Of a stretch of 64,000 bases of DNA, positions 25,584 through 33,183 are shown in pieces. The stretch lies in contig NZ_JAQKGU010000010.1 in assembly GCF_028532725.1 (NCBI RefSeq), forward strand, positions 96,328-160,327, given 5' to 3'. The notes under the pieces were generated by a model. It did not search any database. It was given only the letters and a program-made list of their open reading frames with translations, and was not told the origin of the DNA. The stretch is from Desulfovibrio sp. Fe33 (GTDB taxonomy: Bacteria > Desulfobacterota > Desulfovibrionia > Desulfovibrionales > Desulfovibrionaceae). Numbering within the stretch: the stretch's first letter is position 1; the number at the start of each line of letters is the position of its first letter. A program made the position numbers and the translations under genes.

Positions 25584-28500
25584 TTATTCGGAGTGTGGAC
25601 GCACGGCCTCGGACTTGCCGAAGAGCCGGTTGAGCCGTTGCTGCGCCGCGTCCAGGTACATGAAGTAGACCGGGGTGAAGTAGAGGGTCAGGAGCTGGGA
25701 GACCATGAGCCCGCCGACCACGGCCAGGCCGAGCGGCCGTCGGGCCTCGGCCCCCGCGCCCAGTCCCAGCGCGATGGGCAGGGTGCCCATGAGGGCCGCC
25801 ATGGTGGTCATCATGATCGGCCGGAAACGTATCAGCGCGCCTTCGCGAATCGCTTCGGCCGCGCGCAGTCCGTGTTCGCGCTGGGTCTCCACCGCGAAGT
25901 CGATCATCATGATGGCGTTTTTCTTGACGATGCCGATGAGCATGATGATGCCCACGAAGCCGTAAATGTTCAGGTCGAGCCCGAAGAGCATCAGCGTGAG
26001 CAGCGCGCCCACGCCCGCCGACGGCAGGCCGGAAAGAATGGTCAGGGGGTGGATGAAGGATTCGTAGAGCACGCCGAGGACCAGGTAGATGACCAGGATG
26101 GCCATGGCCAGCAGGACCCACAGGCCGCGCATGGAGTCCTGGAACGCCTGGGCCTCGCCCTGGAAGCTTGTGGACACCGAGGCGGGAATCACTTCGCGCG
26201 CCAGCCCGGAGACCGCGTCCACGGCCGAGCCCAGGGACTCGCCCGGCGGCAGGTTGAAGGAGATGGTCGCCGAAGGCAGTTGGCCCGAGTGGTTGATGGA
26301 CAGCGGCCCCACGCCGAGCCCCCACTTGGCCAGCGTTTCCAGGCGGATGAGCCTGCCGTTTTGCGACCGCACGGAGAGCATGGCCAGGGCGTCCGGGTTG
26401 CTTTGGTATTCCGGAGCCAGCTCCATGATGACGTCGTAGGTGTCCGTGGGCGCGTAGATGGATGAAACCTTGCGGTTTCCGAAGGATGTCGAGAGGGCGT
26501 CCTCGATCTGGTAGGCGGAGATGCCCAGCGCCGAGGCCCTGTCGCGGTCTATGTCGATGGCCAGTTCGGGATTGTCGAATTCCATGTCCGAGGAGACGTC
26601 CTGCACGTTGGGCAGGTCCCTCATGCGTTTTTCCATTTCGGCGGCGGCCAGGAAAAGGGCTTCGGTGTCCGGGCTTTGCAGGGTGTACTGGTACTGCCCC
26701 TTGGAGCTGCGCCCGCCGATGCGGATGGCCGGGGGATTGGACACGTATGACCGGATTCCCGGCACCTGCGCGAGTTTGGCCCGGAGCCGCTGCTGGACCG
26801 CTTCGATGGGCCCGCGTTCGCGGCGGGGCTTGAGGTCCACCATGAGCCGCCCGGAGTTGCCGCCCTGGTTGGGGCCGCCTCCGCCGACAACGGACATGTA
26901 GCCTTCCACGGCCGGGTCCTTGCTGATGATGGCCATGAGCTGGTGCTGGCGCGTCTTCATGATGTCGAAGGCCACGCCCTGTTCGGCCTCGGTGCGGACC
27001 ATCAGCCTGCCCGCGTCCTCGGTGGGCAGGAATCCCTTGGGAATGGCGCGGAACAGGATCACGGTCAGGGCCAGGACCAGGACGGAGGCGAGCATGGTCA
27101 GCCTGTGGTGGCGGATGGTCCAGTCCAGGGACGCCGCGTAGGCGTTGCGCAGCCCCTCGAAGCCGCGTTCGAACAGGTTGAAGATCCTGCCTCCGCGTTT
27201 CTGTTCCGCGCGCGGGCGGATTATCAGGCTGCACAGCATGGGGGTCAGGGTCAGCGAGACCAGCCCGGATATGAGGATGGAGGCGCAGATGGTCACCGCG
27301 AATTCGTGGAAGAGGCGCCCCACGATGCCGCCCATGAAGAGCACGGGCAGGAACACGGCGGCCAGGGATATGGTCATGGAGACGATGGTGAAGGCGATCT
27401 CCCTGGAGCCGTCCATGACCGCCTCCATGGTGGATTTGCCCATCTCCCCGTGGCGGACGATGTTTTCGAGCATGACGATGGCGTCGTCCACCACGAAGCC
27501 CACGGACAGGGTCAGCGCCATGAGCGAGATGTTGTTCAGGCTGAAGCCGTGGACATGCATGACCGCGAAGGTGCCGATGATGGACATGGGCAGGGCCAGA
27601 CTCGGTATGATCGTGGCCGACAGCCTGCGCAGAAAAAGGAATATGACCGTGATGACCAGGGCAACGGTGAGCAGCAGGGTGAACTGGACGTCCTCGATGG
27701 ATTCCTTGATGGACTCGGAGCGGTCGTAGAGGATGTCGAGTTTGACGGCGGCGGGCAGTTGGGCCTGGAAGGTGGGCAGCAGGTCGCGCACGGCCTCGAC
27801 CACCTCCACGGTGTTCGTGCCGGGCTGGCGCTGGATGGCCAGGACCATGCCGGGTTGGCCGTTGTACCAGTTGCGCCGTCTGATCTGCTCCACGGAGTCG
27901 AAGACGTGGGCCACGTCGGACAGCCGCACGGGCGCGCCCTTGCGCCAGGCCACCACCAGCGGCTTGTAGTCCTCGGCGTTCATGAGTTTGCCGCTGGAGC
28001 GGACGATGTACTCGCGCACGGGACCGGCCACGGTGCCCACAGGCAGGTTGACGTTGCCCTTGCGCACGGCCTCGGCCACTTCGTCCACGCCCAATTCCAT
28101 GGAGGAGAGCTTTTCGGGCGAAAGCTGGATGCGCACCGCGTACTTCTGGGAGCCGTAGACCATGACCTGGGCCACGCCGTTGACCATGGAGATGCGCTGG
28201 GCCATGAAGTTCTCGGCGTACTCGTTGACGTCGGACAGCCGCATGGTCGGCGAGGAAAGCGAAAGGTAGAGGATCGGCGAGTCCGCCGGGTTGACCTTGC
28301 GGAAGCTTGGAGTGGAGGTCATGTCGTCGGGCAGCCGCCGCAGGGCCGTGGTGATGGCCGACTGCACGTCCAGCGCGGCGTCGTCGATGTTCCGCTCCAG
28401 GTCGAACTGGAGGGTGACGCGCGTGGAGCCAAGGCTTGAAACCGAGGTCATGGAATCCAGGCCCGCGATGGTCGAGAACTGCTTCTCCAGCGGCGTGGCC

Positions 28501-28688
28501 ACGGACGAGGCCATGGTCTCGGGGTTGGCGCCGGAGAGCTGGGCCGAGACCTCGATGGTCGGAAAGTCCACGTTGGGCAGGTCGCTGACCGGCAGCCTCA
28601 GGTAGGCCATGATGCCGAACACCAGGATGGCGGTCATGAGTAGGGTGGTCATGACCGGGCGTCGGACGAAAAGGGCGGACGGATTCAT
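25584..28688 (-). CDS. RND-family multidrug efflux permease (MdtB/MdtC-like, HAE1 type)
   Basis: 1034 residues. The N-terminal start FVRRPVMTTLLMTAILVFGI, the porter segment LPVSDLPNVDFPTIEVSAQL and the helix-4 proton relay VGFVVDDAIVMLENI (Asp-Asp near 405) are present. The second-half helix 10 Lys motif IGIVKKNAIMMIDFA is also present. The full relay set contrasts with the first RND pump of this window. Similarity of the opening and relay segments suggests MdtBC-like drug or bile-salt exporters, but only one permease gene is present. The start overlaps the adaptor stop by one base. Confidence 0.92.
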   Translation of the reverse strand: MNPSALFVRRPVMTTLLMTAILVFGIMAYLRLPVSDLPNVDFPTIEVSAQLSGANPETMASSVATPLEKQFSTIAGLDSMTSVSSLGSTRVTLQFDLERNIDDAALDVQSAITTALRRLPDDMTSTPSFRKVNPADSPILYLSLSSPTMRLSDVNEYAENFMAQRISMVNGVAQVMVYGSQKYAVRIQLSPEKLSSMELGVDEVAEAVRKGNVNLPVGTVAGPVREYIVRSSGKLMNAEDYKPLVVAWRKGAPVRLSDVAHVFDSVEQIRRRNWYNGQPGMVLAIQRQPGTNTVEVVEAVRDLLPTFQAQLPAAVKLDILYDRSESIKESIEDVQFTLLLTVALVITVIFLFLRRLSATIIPSLALPMSIIGTFAVMHVHGFSLNNISLMALTLSVGFVVDDAIVMLENIVRHGEMGKSTMEAVMDGSREIAFTIVSMTISLAAVFLPVLFMGGIVGRLFHEFAVTICASILISGLVSLTLTPMLCSLIIRPRAEQKRGGRIFNLFERGFEGLRNAYAASLDWTIRHHRLTMLASVLVLALTVILFRAIPKGFLPTEDAGRLMVRTEAEQGVAFDIMKTRQHQLMAIISKDPAVEGYMSVVGGGGPNQGGNSGRLMVDLKPRRERGPIEAVQQRLRAKLAQVPGIRSYVSNPPAIRIGGRSSKGQYQYTLQSPDTEALFLAAAEMEKRMRDLPNVQDVSSDMEFDNPELAIDIDRDRASALGISAYQIEDALSTSFGNRKVSSIYAPTDTYDVIMELAPEYQSNPDALAMLSVRSQNGRLIRLETLAKWGLGVGPLSINHSGQLPSATISFNLPPGESLGSAVDAVSGLAREVIPASVSTSFQGEAQAFQDSMRGLWVLLAMAILVIYLVLGVLYESFIHPLTILSGLPSAGVGALLTLMLFGLDLNIYGFVGIIMLIGIVKKNAIMMIDFAVETQREHGLRAAEAIREGALIRFRPIMMTTMAALMGTLPIALGLGAGAEARRPLGLAVVGGLMVSQLLTLYFTPVYFMYLDAAQQRLNRLFGKSEAVRPHSE

Positions 28689-29902
28689 TATTCGCCGTCC
28701 TTGGACGGGCCTTGTCCCTTGCCGTCGCCGGGAGCGTTCTTGATGGATACCTTCGCGCCGGGGCTCAGACTCACCTGGCCGTCCAGGACCACCAGCTCGC
28801 CGGAGTCAAGCCCCGCGCCGATGACGGTCCGCTTGCCCACGATGTGGGAGGCCGTCACCTGTCGCGCCTCAACGGTTCCCGTCGACGGGGCGTCCTTGTC
28901 CGTCGTGATGACGTAGACGTAAGGCCCCTCCATGCCCTGCATGACCGCGCCGGTGGGCAGGAGCAGGGCGTCCTTCAGGATGCGCAGGGTCAGTTCCACC
29001 CGGGCGAACTGGCCGGGCCAGAACCGGGTGTCCTCGTTGGGGTAGGAGGCCAGCAGGCGGATGGTGCCGGTGGTCGTGTCCACGGCGTTGTCCACGGCGG
29101 CAAGGTCCGCGTCCACGGGCGCGGCGTCCGTGCCGGAAGGGGTGATGCGCACGCGCATGGGGCCCTGTCGGCGGCGTGCCATGATTTCGCCCAGGTACCG
29201 TTCCGGCAGGGTGAAGGAAATGTTGATGGGCCTGATCTGGTTGATGACGCACAAGGTGCGGTCGTCGTTGGCCTTGATGACGTTGCCGACGTTCACCTGG
29301 ACGATGCCCACCCGCCCGGGGATGGGGGCGCGGATGGAGGCGTAGTCGCGGTCGAGCCGGGCCTTTTCGAGGGCGGCCTCGTTGAGCCGGATGGTGTTTT
29401 CCAGGGACGTGGCCTCGGCAAAGGTGTTGTCGTAGGACTCCTGGGCAACCACGTTCAGGTCGCGGAGCTTGGAGTAGCGGCGCAGGTCCTCCTTGGCCTT
29501 GTTCAGGTGGGCGCGGTCCCGGTCGAGCCGGGCCTGGGCCTCCATGACCGCCAGGTCGAAGGAGCGGGAATCGACCTGGAAGAGCAGGTCGCCCGCCTCC
29601 ACGTCCTGGCCGTTTTGGACCAACTGCTTCTCGATGATCCCGCCCACCCTGGACTTGATCTCCACCGAGGCGAGCGGCGTGACGTTGCCCACCGCGGACA
29701 GCGTCACAGGGACATCCTCGCGCACGGCCTCCGCAGCCGTGACCGGGACCACCTGTTCGCGTTTGGCCTTCTTTTCGCCGTTTCCGCAGGCCGCGAGGAA
29801 GCCCGCGGCAAGCAGGCAGAGCAGCCCGGTCAGGACCGGGCGGACAACGGCCCGGCGACAGGCTCGATTCTTCTTGAGTTCACCAATAAGTGAGCGAGGC
29901 AC
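28688..29902 (-). CDS. RND efflux membrane fusion lipoprotein (MdtA-like)
   Basis: 404 residues from a GTG at 29902, preceded by GGGAGG. The first in-frame ATG further upstream would add 21 residues without a binding site. A cytoplasmic leader rich in Arg/Lys is followed by a lipoprotein signal (VLTGLLCLLAAGFLAAC) with the lipobox Cys. Then come the lipoyl domain (SVEIKSRVGGIIEKQLVQNG), an alpha hairpin (about 115-165), RAPIPGRVGIVQVNVGNVI and beta-barrel domains. It connects the RND permease to an outer-membrane channel. The gene is first in the two-gene pump operon. Confidence 0.9.
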   Translation of the reverse strand: MPRSLIGELKKNRACRRAVVRPVLTGLLCLLAAGFLAACGNGEKKAKREQVVPVTAAEAVREDVPVTLSAVGNVTPLASVEIKSRVGGIIEKQLVQNGQDVEAGDLLFQVDSRSFDLAVMEAQARLDRDRAHLNKAKEDLRRYSKLRDLNVVAQESYDNTFAEATSLENTIRLNEAALEKARLDRDYASIRAPIPGRVGIVQVNVGNVIKANDDRTLCVINQIRPINISFTLPERYLGEIMARRRQGPMRVRITPSGTDAAPVDADLAAVDNAVDTTTGTIRLLASYPNEDTRFWPGQFARVELTLRILKDALLLPTGAVMQGMEGPYVYVITTDKDAPSTGTVEARQVTASHIVGKRTVIGAGLDSGELVVLDGQVSLSPGAKVSIKNAPGDGKGQGPSKDGE

Positions 29903-29998
29903 ATGCCCTCCCGGTATGCAGCCCCGCATCGGGCGGGAGCCGTATGACGTCAAACCGCCGGACACCGGCGGACGGTCGTTTTATTCACACTGACCGAG

Positions 29999-30027
29999 TT
30001 TATAATTGCAAAGAAACGCAAATACAA
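29999..30027 (-). promoter_or_regulatory. Candidate sigma-70 promoter for the second RND operon
   Basis: On the minus strand TTGTAT (complement of 30022-30027) and TATAAA (complement of 29999-30004) are 17 bases apart, about 100 bases before the GTG. A hairpin CCGCCGG-ACA-CCGGCGG (29955-29971) lies in the resulting leader. The rest of the gap 30028-30330 holds a short GC hairpin at 30160-30177 and nothing else I can name. Confidence 0.5.
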
Positions 30028-30330
30028 TGGGGCTGCCCACGCTAATAGCGGTCCCGGCCGCCCCGACATGTCACCGCACGGGGAATCCCTAGGCGATTCG
30101 CTTTCTTGCCGCTTGCAGAAAAATGAGCGGTGCAGGTTCAGGGGGAAGGAGTGAGGGCGCGCCTTTCCGGGAAGGCGTTTCCCCTTCTATTTTTGAAAGA
30201 TTGTTATCAGCTTTTATTTATTGATTTTTTCAGAATGCGGACTGCCGGGCGGAGCCGCCGTGGTGATCCGGCAAGCCTTTTCCGAAATTGTAAAGGACTT
30301 CGTCCGGGCGGAGGGTCCCGCCGGTTCGCA

Positions 30331-31011
30331 TCAGTCGTTGCGCGTGGCGTCGTCGAGGCCGTCGTGGTCGAGGATGCGAATGTTCCGGCCCGAGGCCTCG
30401 ATGAGGCGGAGCCGTTTGAATCTCTGGATGACGCGGGAAAGCGTCTCCGGGGTGGTGCCGACGATTCTGGCCATTTCGGCGTGGGAAATGTGCAGGGAAA
30501 ACGGGTCGCCGGGACGGGTCGCGCAACACCCCTCGGAGTGGCGGAGGAAACGGGCGATCCGCTTCTGTGTGCCGTGCAGGGCCAGTGATTCCACGAGATT
30601 CATGGTCTCCAGCAGTCTGCCCGCCAGGGTCTGCATGATCTTGAGCAGGAGGATGGGCTCGCGCCGGGCCAAATCCTCCATGTCCTCCGAAGGGATGCCT
30701 GCCACGAGGCTCTCTTCGAGGGCGGTCACGTCCACGGGGTAGGGCTTGTCCGTGAAGGCCGTGCAGAAGCAGAACGGTTGCCCCGCCTCCACCAGGTAGA
30801 GGGTCTGCTCCTTGCCTTCCGGGGTGCTGCGGAAAATCTTGGCCCTCCCGGACAGGACGATGAAGAAGGCCTGGGTTTCGTCCGACTGGCTGATGATCCG
30901 ATCCCCCGGCTCGTAGACATTGGTCTCGGCCCGGTTGGCCAGCGCCCGGACCGCCTCGTCCTCAAGTCCCGCGAAGAGGGGGATTCGTCGTAATAACCGG
31001 AAGTTGTCCAT
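30331..31011 (-). CDS. Crp/Fnr-family transcriptional regulator
   Basis: 226 residues from ATG 31011; an ATG at 31026 would add five residues, and neither has a strong ribosome site. The N-terminal cyclic-nucleotide-type beta barrel (LLRRIPLFAGLEDEAVRALA, then YEPGDRIISQ and FFIVLSGRAKIF) joins a long dimer helix. The C-terminal helix-turn-helix is HISHAEMARIVGTTPETLSR with VIQRFKRLRLIE. The N-terminal Cys cluster of true Fnr is missing, so it is not a classical Fe-S Fnr. Cys pairs occur at CFC (near 82) and CCATRP. It diverges from the selenocytochrome operon, with an Fnr-type palindrome between, so it probably controls that operon. Its signal is unknown. Confidence 0.88.
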   Translation of the reverse strand: MDNFRLLRRIPLFAGLEDEAVRALANRAETNVYEPGDRIISQSDETQAFFIVLSGRAKIFRSTPEGKEQTLYLVEAGQPFCFCTAFTDKPYPVDVTALEESLVAGIPSEDMEDLARREPILLLKIMQTLAGRLLETMNLVESLALHGTQKRIARFLRHSEGCCATRPGDPFSLHISHAEMARIVGTTPETLSRVIQRFKRLRLIEASGRNIRILDHDGLDDATRND

Positions 31012-31031
31012 GGCTTTTTTTCCCATAAAAA

Positions 31032-31045
31032 TTGATCGCGATCAA
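31032..31045. promoter_or_regulatory. Fnr-type palindromic operator
   Basis: TTGATCGCGATCAA is a perfect palindrome matching the Fnr consensus TTGAT-N4-ATCAA. It lies between the divergent Crp/Fnr gene and the ferredoxin-NrfD-cytochrome operon, about 60 bases upstream of the latter's -10 box, a class I activator position. Confidence 0.75.
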
Positions 31046-31083
31046 TGTGATGATAAAAAAATTCTCCTATGATATATGCGTGA

Positions 31084-31105
31084 ATAGGCTTTAATAGCCT
31101 ATAAT
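31084..31105 (+). promoter_or_regulatory. -10 box with overlapping inverted repeat before the cytochrome operon
   Basis: TATAAT at 31100-31105 overlaps the right arm of ATAGGCT-TTAAT-AGCCTAT (31084-31102). There is no good -35 hexamer, consistent with activator dependence. AAGGAGGT follows at 31108-31115, six bases before the ATG. Confidence 0.55.
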
Positions 31106-31121
31106 GTAAGGAGGTATTTAA

Positions 31122-32030
31122 ATGACTATTTCCCGCAGAGGATTTTTGGGAGCGTTGGGGGTCGCGGGAGCGGCCTCGGCGGCCCCCGGAAATGCGCAGG
31201 CGTGGCAATCCAAGGCGCCGCCCGATCCCTACGGCTGCCTGGTGGATTTGACGCGCTGCGTAGGGTGCCGCAAGTGCGAGCAGGCGTGCAAGGAGGTCAA
31301 CGACCTGCCCGAGCCCGCCGTGAAGTTCGACGATCTGACCGTGCTCGACGCCAAGCGGCGGCCGGATCAGAACGTCTTCACCGTCATCAACCGTTATTAT
31401 CCGGGACGCATCGACGACCGCGACAAGCTGGCGCCCACCTTCGTGAAGGTGCAATGTATGCATTGCCAGGACCCGGCCTGCGTTTCGGCCTGCATCACCG
31501 GGGCTTTGACCAAGAAGGACAACGGGGCGGTGCACTACGACGTCGACAAGTGCATCGGCTGCCGCTACTGCATGGCCGCCTGCCCCTTTGAAATTCCGGC
31601 CTACGAGTACGACAAGCCCATCATGCCGCGGGTGCGCAAGTGCACCTTCTGCTACGAGCGCATCGCAAAGGAGGGCGGCAAGCCCGGATGCGCATCGATC
31701 TGCCCGGTGGAGGCGATCACCTTCGGCAGGCGTTCGGAGCTGCTGCGCATGGCGCGCAACCGCATCGAGAGCGATCCCGGCAAGTACCTGGATCACATCT
31801 ACGGCGAACACGAGGTGGGCGGCACGAGTTGGCTGTACATCTCCAACGTGGACTTCGAGAAGGTCGGCTTCCAGAAGCTGCCCACGCGGCCCATGCCGCA
31901 GACCACGGAGACCATTCAGAGTTCGCTGTTCAGCTACCTATGGTCTCCGCTGGCCCTGTTCGGGGTTCTGGGGGTGGTCATGGGCGCGACTTCCCGCAAG
32001 CACGGCAAGGAGGGCGATCATGACGCATAA
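31122..32030 (+). CDS. Tat-exported 4x[4Fe-4S] ferredoxin subunit (HybA/DsrO-like)
   Basis: 302 residues. A twin-arginine signal ([16 protein letters not shown]) precedes four cysteine sets of the electron-transfer family: [37 protein letters not shown] and [21 protein letters not shown] with the matching late CP. A hydrophobic C-terminal anchor lies at about 270-290 ([15 protein letters not shown]). It should relay electrons in the periplasm between the NrfD-type membrane protein and the multihaem cytochrome encoded downstream. Ribosome site AAGGAGGT is six bases upstream. It is the first gene of a three-gene operon, overlapping the next gene by eleven bases. Confidence 0.92.
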   Translation: MTISRRGFLGALGVAGAASAAPGNAQAWQSKAPPDPYGCLVDLTRCVGCRKCEQACKEVNDLPEPAVKFDDLTVLDAKRRPDQNVFTVINRYYPGRIDDRDKLAPTFVKVQCMHCQDPACVSACITGALTKKDNGAVHYDVDKCIGCRYCMAACPFEIPAYEYDKPIMPRVRKCTFCYERIAKEGGKPGCASICPVEAITFGRRSELLRMARNRIESDPGKYLDHIYGEHEVGGTSWLYISNVDFEKVGFQKLPTRPMPQTTETIQSSLFSYLWSPLALFGVLGVVMGATSRKHGKEGDHDA

Positions 32031-33183
32031 GCCGCAACCCGTGGCCCGGCCCTTCTGGACGCCGGGCGTGCTGGTCATGCTGGCCCTGATGATCGGGGCG
32101 GGCCTGACCCTGGCGGTCCGCTACACCTACGGGCTGGCCGCCGTGACGAACCTGAACAACCACTATCCGTGGGGCATCTGGATCGGACTGGACGTGGCCT
32201 CGGGCGTGGCCCTGGCCGCGGGCGGGTTCACCACCGCCTTTCTGGGGCATATCCTGGGCCGCCACTACTACGAGGCCGTGACCCGGCCCGCGCTGCTGAC
32301 CGCCGCGCTGGGCTACACCTTCGTGGCCCTGGCCGTGTTCTTCGATATCGGCCGCTCCTGGGCCATCTGGAAGCCGGTTTTCTTCCAGAATCACAACTCG
32401 GCCCTGTTCGAGGTGGCCATGTGCGTCATGGTCTACGTCTCCGTTCTGTGGATCGAGTTCATTCCTGTGCTGGCCGAACGGCTGGGGGACCGGATAAGGC
32501 TTCTGGCCTTGCTGAACCGGATGCTGGACAAGACCATGTGGGTCTTCATCATCCTCGGGGTGGTGTTGTCCTGTATGCACCAGTCGAGCCTCGGCACCCT
32601 GCTGGTCATCGCGCCCACCAAGGTGTCGCCGCTGTGGTACACCCCGTATCTGCCGCTGCTCTTCCTGACCTCGGCCTTCGCCGTGGGGTATCCCATGGTC
32701 ATCGTGGAGACGACCATCGCCACCTCCTCGCTCAAGCTGGAGTCCGAGATGAACGTGCTCACCCCGCTGTCCAGGATCACCATCCTGCTGCTGGGCGTGT
32801 ACATGTTCCTGAAGATCGGCGACCTGATCGCGCGGGGGGCGTATACGACCCTGCTGGACGGTTCGGCCCAGAGCAACGCCTTCCTGGTGGAAGTGGGGCT
32901 GGGCGTGGTCCTGCCGTGGTTCATGCTGCTCTCCCGTGCGGTGCGCAGCTCCCGCAGGCTGCTGTTCATCGCGGCGCTGCTCATCGTGTCGGGCGTCATG
33001 CTCAATCGGTTCAACGTGTTCGTGGTCTCCTTCAAGGCCCCGTACGCGACCTACCCGTACTATCCGGCCATCGGCGAGATTCTCGTCACCGTCGGGGCCG
33101 TGGCCACGATCTTCTTCCTCTACCGCCTGATCGTGACCTGGTTCCCGGTGCTTTCCGCCCAACGACAGGAGGTGTCGCAATGA
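32020..33183 (+). CDS. NrfD/HybB-type polytopic membrane subunit
   Basis: 387 residues with about ten hydrophobic helices. The opening [20 protein letters not shown], the [20 protein letters not shown] segment and the helix [20 protein letters not shown] are typical of HybB-like members of the PsrC/NrfD family. This family oxidises or reduces menaquinone near the periplasmic face. No haem-binding cytochrome b pattern is seen. The gene starts within the ferredoxin gene and its stop overlaps the ATG of the cytochrome gene (ATGA), so the three products are made together and likely form one complex. Confidence 0.92.
   Translation: MTHKPQPVARPFWTPGVLVMLALMIGAGLTLAVRYTYGLAAVTNLNNHYPWGIWIGLDVASGVALAAGGFTTAFLGHILGRHYYEAVTRPALLTAALGYTFVALAVFFDIGRSWAIWKPVFFQNHNSALFEVAMCVMVYVSVLWIEFIPVLAERLGDRIRLLALLNRMLDKTMWVFIILGVVLSCMHQSSLGTLLVIAPTKVSPLWYTPYLPLLFLTSAFAVGYPMVIVETTIATSSLKLESEMNVLTPLSRITILLLGVYMFLKIGDLIARGAYTTLLDGSAQSNAFLVEVGLGVVLPWFMLLSRAVRSSRRLLFIAALLIVSGVMLNRFNVFVVSFKAPYATYPYYPAIGEILVTVGAVATIFFLYRLIVTWFPVLSAQRQEVSQ

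Noticed and set aside
30160..30177. Hairpin CGCCTT-TCCGGG-AAGGCG as a terminator
   Set aside because: No gene ends into it in the right orientation and the following T content is mixed. Left as an unexplained structure.
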